From positions 1 through 57,200 of the forward strand of contig NZ_RQZF01000014.1 in assembly GCF_003858455.1 (NCBI RefSeq): a stretch of DNA of 57,200 nt, read 5' to 3'. Each line of letters starts with the position of its first letter. Within the stretch, counting starts at the first letter, position 1. Shown here one piece after another: positions 26,523 through 35,361 of this stretch. The position numbers and the translations under genes were made by a program. Source of the stretch: Schaalia canis. Its GTDB lineage: Bacteria > Actinomycetota > Actinomycetes > Actinomycetales > Actinomycetaceae. Below the pieces are notes generated by a model. It saw only the letters and a list, made by a program, of their open reading frames with translations. It was not told the origin of the DNA and did not search any database.

Positions 26523-26932
26523 TGCGGGCCTCCATTGAATGCGGGAAGTATGGCAGTCTTAGCTGACTTCTAATGCTATATAAAATACGATCACACTTTA
26601 GCTATACATATTCAACATAGGCAAAAATTTATACCAATTGGACAGCTTAGTTGCCTAATTCATGGATGAGACGGGCTCTACATCCAGATACGAGGCACCC
26701 CAACGACTCTAGCCAACTGTGCTTTTCCTGCGGACTTGCTGCATATGAACCAAGAATTTCGACGCTCACAAACAGTGACCAAGCCGCAGAAGTTTGCCCG
26801 CCGCATTAAGAAAAAGGCAGATGCTAACGACTCAAATAGCTCACTACCAGGTCAAATAACAATTCCATTACGAATGGCTGCCTGGAGGGTATGCACTCTC
26901 ACCTTGACAGCCCGCCAACAGGTGACCCACGC
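26523..26932. other. AT-rich intergenic region upstream of the pilus cluster
   Basis: About 410 bp, AT-rich near 26570-26660, most likely containing the pilus operon promoter reading leftwards; no unambiguous -35/-10 pair could be chosen. A 66-codon open frame on the plus strand (26736-26936) has no convincing ribosome site and is not called. The right-hand end is the 3' flank of the aldo/keto reductase gene. Confidence 0.4.
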
Positions 26933-27787
26933 CTAGAACTCCTCATAAACGGCCGGATCCTGCCCCTTCATACGCCCATCCACACGCACCAAGGCAGTAA
27001 TCGCCTCCAGCTCCTGTGCACTCAAGCGACACTCCACAGCTAACAGGTTTTCACGTTGACGCTCCACATTCGCGGACTTCGGCAACGGGATACTCCCCCG
27101 CTGCACATGCCACGCCAACACCACCTGCACGGGCGTCACCCCATGCGCCCGCGCGATGCTACGGACAACGGCCTCGTCAGTTGAGCCATTATTACGGCCC
27201 AAAGGACTCCATGACTGCGTGCGCACCCCCAACTCCTCATGCACACGCAACGCCTCGACCTGCGGGAAATACGGATGCAACTCAATCTGATTTACCGACG
27301 GCAACACGCCTACCTCATCGCGCAGACGCTCTAAATGCTCCGGCAAAAAATTCGACACCCCCACCGAACGGATCAGACCCTGCTTTTGCAGGTCCACCAA
27401 CGCCTGAAACGCCTCCACATACAACCCCACCTTCGGATTTGGCCAATGAATCAAATACAAATCCCAATAATCCAAACCCGCCCGATACAACGACTCATGC
27501 ACCGTATCAACCGCCTGATCATAAGCGTGACGCCTGCCCGGCAGCTTCGACGCCAACACCAACTCATCACGGCCCACCCCACAACGACGCTGCACCTCAC
27601 GCACAGCCTGCCCTAGTGCGCCCTCATTCTCGTAATTAAAGGCCGAATCAAGAAAGCGGTAGCCCTGCTCGATCGCGCTCACCATCGCCGCGACCCCCGC
27701 AACGCCATTCAACTTATAGGTGCCCAGCGCCATCGCCGGAACACTCACGCCATCATTCAAGGTGTACTGCGGAATGTTCACACTCAT
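26933..27787 (-). CDS. Aldo/keto reductase
   Basis: NADPH-dependent oxidoreductase of the AKR superfamily, 284 residues, TIM-barrel fold. Family motifs: GTYKLNGV opening, RFLDSAFNYENEGALGQAV with the catalytic Asp and Tyr, ASKLPGR with the Lys, YLIHWPNP with the His, GVSNFLPEHLERL, and the C-terminal cofactor segment IPLPKSANVERQRENL. It is close to 2,5-diketo-gluconate reductase-type enzymes; the true substrate cannot be read. ATG 27787 begins the family fold; the ribosome site is weak. It is divergent from the M18 aminopeptidase (59 bp gap). A paralogue lies at 32547-33407. Confidence 0.92.
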   Translation of the reverse strand: MSVNIPQYTLNDGVSVPAMALGTYKLNGVAGVAAMVSAIEQGYRFLDSAFNYENEGALGQAVREVQRRCGVGRDELVLASKLPGRRHAYDQAVDTVHESLYRAGLDYWDLYLIHWPNPKVGLYVEAFQALVDLQKQGLIRSVGVSNFLPEHLERLRDEVGVLPSVNQIELHPYFPQVEALRVHEELGVRTQSWSPLGRNNGSTDEAVVRSIARAHGVTPVQVVLAWHVQRGSIPLPKSANVERQRENLLAVECRLSAQELEAITALVRVDGRMKGQDPAVYEEF

Positions 27788-27846
27788 GTGTCGAGCATAA
27801 CCCCGCCCTCGAATACCCGCCCACATTTGAGGCTTAGGATTGAACT

Positions 27847-29148
27847 ATGACTTTCTCCTTCGACCCCACCACCGCCAACGCCCTCGACTACACGCATTTC
27901 CTCAACGACTGCCCCTCCTCCTTCCATGCAGCCCACGTCGTTGCCGGGCGCCTCGTCGACGCTGGCTTCACCATGCAGGACGAAACCCAACCGTGGGACG
28001 CCACCCCCGGCGGACACGTCATGATCCGCGAGGGCGCCGTCATCGCCTGGGTCGTCCCCGAAAACCTGGCCGATAACGCCGGATTCCGCATTGTCGGAGC
28101 ACACACCGACTCCCCCACCTTCACCCTCAAGCCCAACGCCTCCACCCAAACCGCCGACGGCTGGAACCAATTCGGCGTCGAAATCTACGGCGGTATGCTC
28201 ATCAACTCCTGGCTGGACCGCGAGCTCGCCCTCGCCGGACGTGTCATCACCCACGATGGGCGTGAACTCCTCGTCCGAACCGGAGCCCTGGCCCGCATCC
28301 CACAGCTCGCCATCCACCTTGATCGCACGGTCAACTCCGAAGGCCTGACCCTCAAGCGCCAACAGCACATGCACCCCATCTGGGCAGTCGACGCTCCCGG
28401 CGCGAACATCCTTGACATTATCGCCCGTGATGCCGGGCTGGAATCGGCAGCAGACATCGCCTCCTACGACATCGTCACCATCCCCCAACAAGGCGCCGGA
28501 TTCTTTGGAGTCAACGGCGAGTTCATTGCCTCTGGACGCCAAGATAACCTCTCCTCCGTACACGCGGGCCTGGTTGCCTTGGAGACGGTTATTTCTGAAG
28601 GAATACCTACCGATGGTGATGTGCGTGTCTTTGCCTGCTTCGATCACGAAGAAATTGGCTCCCACTCGCGCACCGGCGCAGCCGGGCCGCTGCTCAGTGA
28701 TGTCCTCACCCGCACCGCACACGCCCTGGGCCGCGACGCCGAAGGCCTCGCACGCATGATTGCGGCGTCCTTCTGTGTGTCCGCCGACGCCGCACATTCC
28801 GTGCATCCCAACTACGGTGAACGCCATGACCCCGACACCCGTCCCATGATGGGACGCGGCCCCGTCATCAAGATCAACGCCAACCAGTCCTACGCTACCG
28901 ATGCCACCGGCATCGCACGCTGGAAGCAGGTGTGCGTGGCTGCGGGCGTGCCTGTGCAGGAGTTCGTGTCGAACAACGATGTGCCGTGCGGCTCCACCAT
29001 TGGCCCGATCACCGCCACCCGCCTGGGCATCCGCACCGTTGACGTTGGCATCCCCCTGCTTTCCATGCATTCGGCCCGCGAAATGGCTCATGTCAACGAC
29101 CAGTACGCGCTGACAACTGCCCTGGCGGAATACTGGAAGCAGGGCTGA
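27847..29148 (+). CDS. M18 family aminopeptidase
   Basis: Zinc-dependent cytosolic aminopeptidase (PepC/ApeB/aspartyl aminopeptidase type), 433 residues, normal length. Metal-binding and catalytic segments: IVGAHTDSPTFTLKPN (first His), an Asp in SGRQDNLSSVHAGLVALE, FACFDHEEIGSHSRTGA (Glu pair), and the C-terminal GIPLLSMHSAREMAHVNDQYAL (last metal His). It removes N-terminal residues from peptides in protein and peptide recycling. AGGATT lies upstream of the ATG. The region directly downstream carries an unusual palindrome and tandem repeats. Confidence 0.95.
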   Translation: MTFSFDPTTANALDYTHFLNDCPSSFHAAHVVAGRLVDAGFTMQDETQPWDATPGGHVMIREGAVIAWVVPENLADNAGFRIVGAHTDSPTFTLKPNASTQTADGWNQFGVEIYGGMLINSWLDRELALAGRVITHDGRELLVRTGALARIPQLAIHLDRTVNSEGLTLKRQQHMHPIWAVDAPGANILDIIARDAGLESAADIASYDIVTIPQQGAGFFGVNGEFIASGRQDNLSSVHAGLVALETVISEGIPTDGDVRVFACFDHEEIGSHSRTGAAGPLLSDVLTRTAHALGRDAEGLARMIAASFCVSADAAHSVHPNYGERHDPDTRPMMGRGPVIKINANQSYATDATGIARWKQVCVAAGVPVQEFVSNNDVPCGSTIGPITATRLGIRTVDVGIPLLSMHSAREMAHVNDQYALTTALAEYWKQG

Positions 29149-29187
29149 GTGACGACTGAGCGCTTAACGTCAGCGATAGCGCTTTAA

Positions 29188-29266
29188 TGTACAACTTAGT
29201 GCCTTGTGTGCGGTTTAGTGCCTTGTGTACGTGGTGCACCACGTACACAAGGCACTAAGTTGTACA
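29188..29266. repeat. 44-bp perfect palindrome with an alternative 22-bp pairing partner
   Basis: 29215-29234 and 29239-29258 are perfect inverted repeats around TGCA, which is itself palindromic, giving a 44-bp perfect palindrome. A second upstream copy (29188-29209) is perfectly complementary over 22 bp to 29245-29266. The right arm can therefore pair with either left copy, but not both. It lies between convergent genes. Confidence 0.85.
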
Positions 29267-29351
29267 CAAAGCCTTAAAGCGTACGCCGGGAAGGGAACAC
29301 AAAGCCTTAAAGCCTACGCCGGGAAGGGAACACAACGCCTTCACGCGCTAC
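29264..29351. repeat. 33-bp tandem repeats
   Basis: Units 29264-29296 and 29297-29329 are 33 bp each and differ at one base. A degenerate third unit begins at 29330 and runs into the stop codon of the transporter gene. The first unit overlaps the end of the palindrome. No coding role is seen. Confidence 0.85.
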
Positions 29352-30916
29352 ATCACCCACAGCAGGGGCACCAGCAGAATCTTGACAATGATGGTGAAGG
29401 CAAAAAGCGTGGCATAAGCGGACTCAATGCGTTCATCGGCCAGGCGACCTTCCGCAGCTTGCAGCACTGCAGGCTGCCCCAAGAAACCGGCCACTGCACC
29501 GGCCGTACGCGCAGCCGACAGGCCCAGCACGCGGCCCGCGAGCGCCTGCAGTACGCAACACACTGTCACAATCAGCGCGGCCAGAAGTACAGCCTTCCAG
29601 CCTGTCCATGTCACCAGCAGTGCCGCCATGTCGCCACCGGTCACCAAGCCCAACGCCGCGAGGAACAACATAATGCCGATCTGGCGGATCGTCATGGCTG
29701 CTGAAGCGGGTAAGGTCCACAGCAATGGACCTGTTCGGCGCAATGCGCCTAGGAGCAACCCCACCAGCAAAGGCCCGGCAGCAGAACCCAGTTGGAATGA
29801 GGCTCCACCTGGCATCGGGAAAGGTACGGCCCCCAGCAGCATGCCGAGCACCATGCCGATACCAATAGCCATGGCGTCAACTTCAGCGACGCGTTTTTCC
29901 GAATCCCCCAGCCATGTCTGAATGGCATCAAGCTCGTCTGCGGGGACGACAACAGCAACATGATCTCCCATTTGTAGGGCAAGATCGTCGCGGGCAAGAA
30001 GGTCCAAGTCGCCGCGTCGTACACGGGTGATGACAGCACCGAAGCGGGCAGCAGTATTGAGCTCAGAAATGCTGCGTCCAGCTACTTCGGGATTTGACAC
30101 GACGATGCGTTCAAAGGCAACGTCTGATCGGTCGTGAGCAAGGTGATGATCGAGTACATCACCTACTTGGGTGACAGCTTTCTCCACTGCTTCGGGAGCG
30201 CCGACCATAATGACTTCATCCCCTGCCAGCAGGTCCTCACCGGGCACGACAACGCGTGTTCGGTCGCCTCGTCGCAGGTAGCTCATCCGTAAACGCTGCT
30301 GTCGCCACCCGGGTACTTGGCGTGTATTAATGTCCTCGCGTACCCGCACTGTGACGGCTTCAAGTCCCAGACCTGCAGTTGAAGGCGTGTCTTTGGCTCC
30401 CACCCATGAGCGCATGACCGTGATGGACACAATGACTACGCCGACGATGACACCCACCGGGTAGCCCAGTGCGTAACCGACCGCGGCTTGCGGGTCGCCT
30501 GTGACGCGCGCCGCCGCATCCAGGGCGGGGGCGGCTGTGAGTGCGCCGGTGAAAACACCGATGGTAAGGGATTTATCGAGTTCAAAGAACCGCCCGCCCA
30601 GCAAAGCTAAAACTGCGCCGACGACACTAATCATCGCAGCCGCCATCAGCAGACCGGATCGCGAGCGCAGATCGTGAAAGAAAGCAGCGCCGGCAGATAC
30701 GCCAACGGTGTAGACAAAGAATGCCAAGCCAATCTGCTGGACGATCTCTAGGCCCTGGCCAACACCGGGGTAGAAAGCGGACACTGCCAGCCCGATAAAC
30801 AGGGCGCCGGCAGCACCAAAACGAATCGGGCCGATGCGGATTGCGCCGATGGCGGCACCGATTGCCACAACAAGAAAGAGGGTCAGAAGGTGATTCGCCG
30901 TCAGTAAGTCCGCCAT
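29348..30916 (-). CDS. AspT/YidE-like transporter with two RCK_C domains
   Basis: A 522-residue membrane protein of the aspartate:alanine exchanger (AAEx) family. Two blocks of about five or six membrane segments (1-170 and ~365-522) flank a cytosolic region with two TrkA_C/RCK_C-like domains (RTRVVVPGEDLLAGDEVIMVGAPEAVEKA; QMGDHVAVVVPADELDAIQTWLG). Family motifs: GLAFFVYTVGVSAGAAFF and GALTAAPALDAAARVTGDP...VGYALGYPVGVI in the first half, with matching GVSFQLG-type sequence (GGASFQLGSAAGPLLVGLLLGAL) in the second. Many members are of unknown substrate; AspT exchanges aspartate and alanine. Its stop lies inside the degenerate third copy of the 33-bp repeat. Confidence 0.9.
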   Translation of the reverse strand: MADLLTANHLLTLFLVVAIGAAIGAIRIGPIRFGAAGALFIGLAVSAFYPGVGQGLEIVQQIGLAFFVYTVGVSAGAAFFHDLRSRSGLLMAAAMISVVGAVLALLGGRFFELDKSLTIGVFTGALTAAPALDAAARVTGDPQAAVGYALGYPVGVIVGVVIVSITVMRSWVGAKDTPSTAGLGLEAVTVRVREDINTRQVPGWRQQRLRMSYLRRGDRTRVVVPGEDLLAGDEVIMVGAPEAVEKAVTQVGDVLDHHLAHDRSDVAFERIVVSNPEVAGRSISELNTAARFGAVITRVRRGDLDLLARDDLALQMGDHVAVVVPADELDAIQTWLGDSEKRVAEVDAMAIGIGMVLGMLLGAVPFPMPGGASFQLGSAAGPLLVGLLLGALRRTGPLLWTLPASAAMTIRQIGIMLFLAALGLVTGGDMAALLVTWTGWKAVLLAALIVTVCCVLQALAGRVLGLSAARTAGAVAGFLGQPAVLQAAEGRLADERIESAYATLFAFTIIVKILLVPLLWVM

Positions 30917-31096
30917 ATCTCTAGCTTAGTTCGCCCCCTCATTCTGCCCGCTATCAGAGAGCAATTCTGCAAAAAAGCTCATTTCCTGGCACGATTAACA
31001 GCAGCATTATTCCGTGACTGTCGTGATGGTGGCGATTGTAGAACCGGCACACGGTTGCGGGGTTTCGGTCGGTGGTGCATGAAAGGATGGTTGCCC

Positions 31097-32038
31097 ATGA
31101 CGCATCCTCCCCACGGTTGGTATCCCGACCCCAGCGGGCAGAATCTCTACCGGCGCTGGGATGGAGAAAAGTGGTCTGACCTGACTAGTAATGATCCGTC
31201 ATCGCCGGAGGCAACCTCTTTAGATCCTCTACATTCGGGCGAGGCCAACGCCACTGCTTCTTTCCCCGGCACCTTTGCGCGCACTGCGCCCTCCTTCGGG
31301 CCGCAGGCTGATTCTTTGGAGGATCTTTTTCCGTCTCGCCCTGTCTCGCCCGCTACTGCTCGACGCCAGCACTGGCGCAAGGCCCTTGCCTGGACGTTGA
31401 TCGCTGGGGCGCTCCTTATTCAATTGGGTGCCATTGGGGTCCTTGCGATCGAGAATTTCAATCTCGAAAATCTTGTTGTTGAGCAGCGCAATGAAATCGA
31501 CACGCTGAAGCGCCAGCGCGAGGAAGAAAACCAACGGCGCGAGCAGGAAGCACAAACACAGGCAACGGCATGGTGCGCGGGAGTGTCGGAAGAAAATCGT
31601 CTAGCTGTCCCCGAGCTTTTTATGAAGTATCAGCGGGCGGGACGTCTGACTCAGGAAGCTACTCAGAATGCCTGCGCGGATCGGGTGGCTATTGCCCACG
31701 CCGTGTCCGTGGTGGATTTTTCTTTATTGCAGTCGATTGTCATTGATGAATGTTCGCATGTTCCCGGTGAGGATACTGCGTTAGTTCGTGGCACTTTGGC
31801 GTTAGCTGGCCCCTCAGTGGGCGATCACGTTGCTGAGTCTTTACAGACGGGTGATGTGTGGATTGATGTTGCCCTTGTCGGTGCTCGCAGTAGTTCTCCT
31901 GCGGCAACCACGCGCGTTGAGGCTGTCTCACCGGGTGAGTCCCGAACCTGGGAAGTGACCTTACCTTTCCAGGGGCTTTCTGATATTCACTCGTGCCGTA
32001 TTCATTCCGTGTCATGGTGGCCGTCCAATGCCTCCTAA
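31097..32038 (+). CDS. DUF2510 membrane protein
   Basis: A 313-residue protein. The N-terminus carries the DUF2510 signature (PPHGWYPDPSGQNLYRRWDGEKWSD), common in actinobacterial membrane proteins and of unknown role. A Ser/Pro linker, one membrane segment (~residues 108-130), a short charged coiled-coil stretch (NEIDTLKRQREEENQRREQEAQ) and an external domain with several Cys follow. I chose ATG 31097, placed right before the signature with AAAGGA upstream; upstream starts at 31055 and 31079 are less likely. It overlaps the next gene by 11 bp, so it is probably co-transcribed with the S4 protein. Confidence 0.8.
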   Translation: MTHPPHGWYPDPSGQNLYRRWDGEKWSDLTSNDPSSPEATSLDPLHSGEANATASFPGTFARTAPSFGPQADSLEDLFPSRPVSPATARRQHWRKALAWTLIAGALLIQLGAIGVLAIENFNLENLVVEQRNEIDTLKRQREEENQRREQEAQTQATAWCAGVSEENRLAVPELFMKYQRAGRLTQEATQNACADRVAIAHAVSVVDFSLLQSIVIDECSHVPGEDTALVRGTLALAGPSVGDHVAESLQTGDVWIDVALVGARSSSPAATTRVEAVSPGESRTWEVTLPFQGLSDIHSCRIHSVSWWPSNAS

Positions 32039-32474
32039 TCACGTAGTGGATGCTGATGCTGCCCCTATTGTCCCGCCTCCTGCGAACGCTTTAGCAAGCG
32101 GCTCGGAGGTGCGTGTTGATACCTGGTTGTGGGCCGTGCGCCAGACGAAGTCTCGTTCGGCTGCGACCGCCGCCGCCCGCGCGGGCCACGTCAAAATCAA
32201 TGGGACTACCGCGAAGGCCTCGCAAAAAGTCCGTCTCGGTGATGAGGTTCGCCTCAGGGTTGAAGGTTTCGATCGGGTTCTTATTGTCACCGGTTTATTG
32301 GTGAAGCGCGTGGGCGCACCCCAGGCTCGCGCCTGCTACGAGGATCGTTCTCCTCTGCGGCCTCGTATGGCGGGGGCTGTTCCAATCCGCGAGCGCGGCA
32401 GTGGGCGTCCTTCGAAGAAAGAACGCCGCGAGTTGGATAGGCTACGAGGACGGGATTCCCATGAGCACTACTGA
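32028..32474 (+). CDS. S4-domain RNA-binding protein (Hsp15-like)
   Basis: A 148-residue protein with an S4 domain at about residues 28-90 (VRVDTWLWAVRQTKSRSAATAAARAGHVKINGTTAKASQKVRLGDEVRL). It is followed by a basic tail (RERGSGRPSKKERRELDRLRGR). In E. coli the related Hsp15 binds stalled 50S subunits carrying nascent chains; that role is by family resemblance. The start overlaps the DUF2510 stop region by 11 nt. Confidence 0.9.
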   Translation: MPPNHVVDADAAPIVPPPANALASGSEVRVDTWLWAVRQTKSRSAATAAARAGHVKINGTTAKASQKVRLGDEVRLRVEGFDRVLIVTGLLVKRVGAPQARACYEDRSPLRPRMAGAVPIRERGSGRPSKKERRELDRLRGRDSHEHY

Positions 32475-32546
32475 TTAAGCCTGCCAGTGGTGTACCGCTA
32501 CTGTTCGTCGTATTTTTGCCGTCCTCCATCGTTGTAAGGAAGCACC

Positions 32547-33407
32547 ATGACTACGCCCGCATCTGCCGCCCCGATTCCCTATCTGCCCCTGCCCACTGGC
32601 GCGCTGATCCCTCAGCTTGGGTTTGGCACCTATAAAGTCACCGAAGGCGTGTACGAGGCTGTCACCTCAGCCTTGGCGTTGGGGTATCGTCACATTGATA
32701 CGGCACAGATGTATGGCAACGAGGCCGAGGTGGGCCGCGCGATTGCCGATTCGGGTATCCCTCGTGAGGAATTGTTTATTACCTCTAAGCTCAATAATGA
32801 CGTTCATAAGCCTGGCCCTGCCCGCGAGGCTTTTGCTGCGACCTTGCGTGATCTTCGCACGGATTATGTGGATCTGTTCCTTATTCATTGGCCACTGCCT
32901 GGCTTGTATGGTGGGGATCTTCTGATGCCGTGGCGAGTGTTGGAGGAGTTTTATGCGGCCGGTCAGGCGCGTGCTATTGGCCTGTCGAATTTTGAGCGGC
33001 ATCATGTGGAGGTCATTCTTGAGGGCGGCTCGGTTGTTCCTCACGTTAACCAGTTCGAGGCTCACCCGTATTTTCCGAATAACGAGTTGCGAACTTTCTG
33101 CTGGCGTCAGGGGATTGTGACCGAGGCGTGGTCGCCGTTGGCTCGCGGGAAGGCGGCACAGGATCAGCGTCTTGCTGCCATTGGCGAGGCGCATGGGGTG
33201 AGTGCCGCGCAGGTCGCGTTGCGTTGGGCCTTGCAGCGCGGCGACATTATCTTCCCGAAGTCAGTGACTCCTGCCCGTCAAGCAGAGAACTTTGATCTTT
33301 TCGCTTTCTCTTTGAGTGCTGACGAAATGGCTGTTGTTGATTCTTTGGACGAAGGTGAAAAAGGGCGGGTTGGGTCACACCCCGACACGATGAACCGCAT
33401 CCGCTAG
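32547..33407 (+). CDS. Aldo/keto reductase
   Basis: A 286-residue AKR-family oxidoreductase using NADPH. Catalytic tetrad segments: YRHIDTAQMYGNEAEVGRA (Asp, Tyr), FITSKLNND (Lys) and LFLIHWPLPG (His). GLSNFERHHVEVIL and the cofactor motif IFPKSVTPARQAENFDLF follow. AAGGAAG precedes the ATG. It is a paralogue of 26933-27787 with the same architecture; close relatives reduce 2,5-diketo-gluconate or methylglyoxal, but the substrate is not readable here. Confidence 0.93.
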   Translation: MTTPASAAPIPYLPLPTGALIPQLGFGTYKVTEGVYEAVTSALALGYRHIDTAQMYGNEAEVGRAIADSGIPREELFITSKLNNDVHKPGPAREAFAATLRDLRTDYVDLFLIHWPLPGLYGGDLLMPWRVLEEFYAAGQARAIGLSNFERHHVEVILEGGSVVPHVNQFEAHPYFPNNELRTFCWRQGIVTEAWSPLARGKAAQDQRLAAIGEAHGVSAAQVALRWALQRGDIIFPKSVTPARQAENFDLFAFSLSADEMAVVDSLDEGEKGRVGSHPDTMNRIR

Positions 33408-33527
33408 CGAAACAAATGGCGGATTTTCAACGCTTCTGCCTGTGAGGGTGGCATCTGACAACAGATGTGTTTTCTCGGTCAACGGACAGCGCTTTAAGAC
33501 CTGTCTGGATGCGGATACCCTCGAAAC

Positions 33528-33965
33528 ATGTCCGCATTGTCAGATCTTGATCAGGTCCTCGCCTCCCTCGCCCCTACCCCCGAGGGTGTCTACGTGTTTG
33601 CTTCCGTAGCTGAGGTTCCTGCTGGCCTTCAACCATTCGCGCAGATCCGCGAAGCCGAAGGCATTACCGTCATCACCACCTTTGAAGACGCTCAAAAGGC
33701 TGGCCTTCCCCTTGATGAAGCCTACGCCCGCATTACTTTGGGGGTTCATTCTGCACTTAACGCTGTCGGCTTGACCGCTACGGTTGCTCAGACGATGGCA
33801 AGCCGCTCAATTTCATGCAATGTCATCGCTGGCTACCATCATGATCATCTTTTCGTCCAGGCTGACCGGCAGGCTGAGGCTGTAGCCTTGCTCAAGGAAC
33901 TCGCTGAAAGCGCGCAGGGCTGGTTGCCCTCCACTGACGATCTTCTTGATGACCCCACTCTCTGA
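33528..33965 (+). CDS. ACT_3 domain protein
   Basis: A 145-residue protein matching the ACT_3 family (tandem ACT-like ligand-binding domain). Recognisable segments: GVYVFASVAEVPAG, EAEGITVITTFEDAQKAGL, RITLGVHSALNAVGLTATVAQTMASRSISCNVIAGYHHDHLFVQ. ACT domains bind amino acids and regulate enzymes; stand-alone members of this family are uncharacterised. The ribosome site is weak. A terminator-like hairpin follows. Confidence 0.88.
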   Translation: MSALSDLDQVLASLAPTPEGVYVFASVAEVPAGLQPFAQIREAEGITVITTFEDAQKAGLPLDEAYARITLGVHSALNAVGLTATVAQTMASRSISCNVIAGYHHDHLFVQADRQAEAVALLKELAESAQGWLPSTDDLLDDPTL

Positions 33966-34007
33966 CCATCTTCACTATTGATCCTCGTCAACGGATCACG
34001 CTCCACA

Positions 34008-34037
34008 AACCCCGGCACCGCTCACGGCGCCGGGGTT
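34008..34037. terminator. GC-rich hairpin after the ACT_3 gene
   Basis: Arms AACCCCGGC (34008-34016) and GCCGGGGTT (34029-34037) with an inner CCG/CGG extension, then GTTCGT. It lies between convergent genes and could serve both; the T-run is short. Confidence 0.7.
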
Positions 34038-34195
34038 GTTCGTATCGGACGGGTTGCTTCTCAGGGACTTCTGCCCACTCATCGCGCGTGGTTGCACCGA
34101 TTGCTCCGGGCCAGGCGCAACTCGATCGACACGGCGGAACCCGTACAACGCGGGACTACCGGTGGACCAAGAGAGCCTGACAGGCGCACGCCTCC

Positions 34196-35320
34196 CTACA
34201 GTCGCTTCAAGCTTCGCTGGTATTGGGGCGGTAATTCAGGATCACACCGCAAATGCGAGCGCCACACCTGAGGCAGCATCGGATCGCTCAGCAGCCCGCG
34301 AGCGACCTCCACGACATCAGCCTGTCCAGTCACAAGGATCTGCTCGCCCTGCTCAGGGGCTTGGATCAGGCCACAGACGGACACCGGCGCCGCACTGCCC
34401 TGATCACGCAAAGCAGCGCGCACAGCCTGGGACCCAAAGACCTGATAGCCAGGACCGGCAGGAATCTTCACATCCGGGTAGCTACCACCTGAGGACATGC
34501 AGAACATATCCATACCGTCCTCGACCAGCAGCGATGTCAACGCCACTGTTTCTTCAAGAGTCCAGCCTGGACGCCCGTCAGCGGGGTTTTCCGCCGACCA
34601 ATCCGTCGCTGACAGGCGGATCAGGAGGGCCTTATCGCCACACACCTCGCGGACACGGCGGGTAATCTCACGAACAAAGCGGGTGCGACCGTCAAAAGTG
34701 CCACCCCACGCATCCGTTCGCTGGTTCGACGCCGGAGAGAGAAACTGGTGAATCAGGTAGCCATGCGCACCATGTAATTGCACGCCGTCAAAACCTGCCT
34801 CCACCGCGCGCCGTGCAGCCTGCACGAAAGCCTCAATGATCTGCCAGATCTCATCCTCTGTCAGTTCATGAGGCGTCGGCTCACCCTCCGCAAAAGGAAT
34901 GGGAGAGGGGGCCACGGTTTCCCAGCCGCCCTCGCCAATCGGTAGCGGGCCATGATCCAACCAGCCCTGCGGGCGCGATGCTTTGCGCCCAGCATGCCCA
35001 AGCTGAATAAAAGCGGCGGCACCACCTTGATGGATAGCGTCGGCAAGCGTCGCAAAGGCTGGAATCAGTGCATCATCATGCAAACTCAGGCAATGGCTGG
35101 AAATGCGCCCCTCTGGGGTGACGCCCGTAGCCTCAACAATGACCGCACCAACCCCACCCAGGGCGCGCGTGAAATAGTGATGACGGTGCCAGTCGGTCGG
35201 CGCACCCAGCTCAGCGCCCTCGCTGATGGCCGAGTACATGCACATTGGCGGCATCCACAAACGATTCCGCGCCGTCACGGAACGAACAGAAATAGGCTGA
35301 AAGACACGTGCTCGCGACAT
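34196..35320 (-). CDS. NADH:flavin oxidoreductase, YqjM-like old yellow enzyme
   Basis: FMN-dependent ene-reductase of the OYE family, 374 residues. NRLWMPPMCMYSA carries the FMN-contacting Cys typical of the YqjM subclass. AAAFIQLGHAGRKAS follows, then the active-site His pair in VQLHGAHGYLIHQFLSPASNQRTDAWGG. It reduces activated C=C bonds using NAD(P)H; natural substrates are usually unknown. It is convergent with the ACT_3 gene and divergent from the DUF4921 gene. Confidence 0.93.
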   Translation of the reverse strand: MSRARVFQPISVRSVTARNRLWMPPMCMYSAISEGAELGAPTDWHRHHYFTRALGGVGAVIVEATGVTPEGRISSHCLSLHDDALIPAFATLADAIHQGGAAAFIQLGHAGRKASRPQGWLDHGPLPIGEGGWETVAPSPIPFAEGEPTPHELTEDEIWQIIEAFVQAARRAVEAGFDGVQLHGAHGYLIHQFLSPASNQRTDAWGGTFDGRTRFVREITRRVREVCGDKALLIRLSATDWSAENPADGRPGWTLEETVALTSLLVEDGMDMFCMSSGGSYPDVKIPAGPGYQVFGSQAVRAALRDQGSAAPVSVCGLIQAPEQGEQILVTGQADVVEVARGLLSDPMLPQVWRSHLRCDPELPPQYQRSLKRL

Positions 35321-35361
35321 GTCTTTAGGCTACACCGCCGGAAGCAAACTAGAGTGGTCAT

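Noticed and set aside
26736-26936. 66-codon open frame in the pilus upstream region
   Set aside because: No convincing ribosome site, basic low-complexity start and no recognisable family.
27784-29091. 435-codon open frame on the minus strand opposite the M18 aminopeptidase
   Set aside because: The aminopeptidase on the plus strand has all catalytic motifs; the antisense frame is Gly/Asp/Val-rich shadow sequence.
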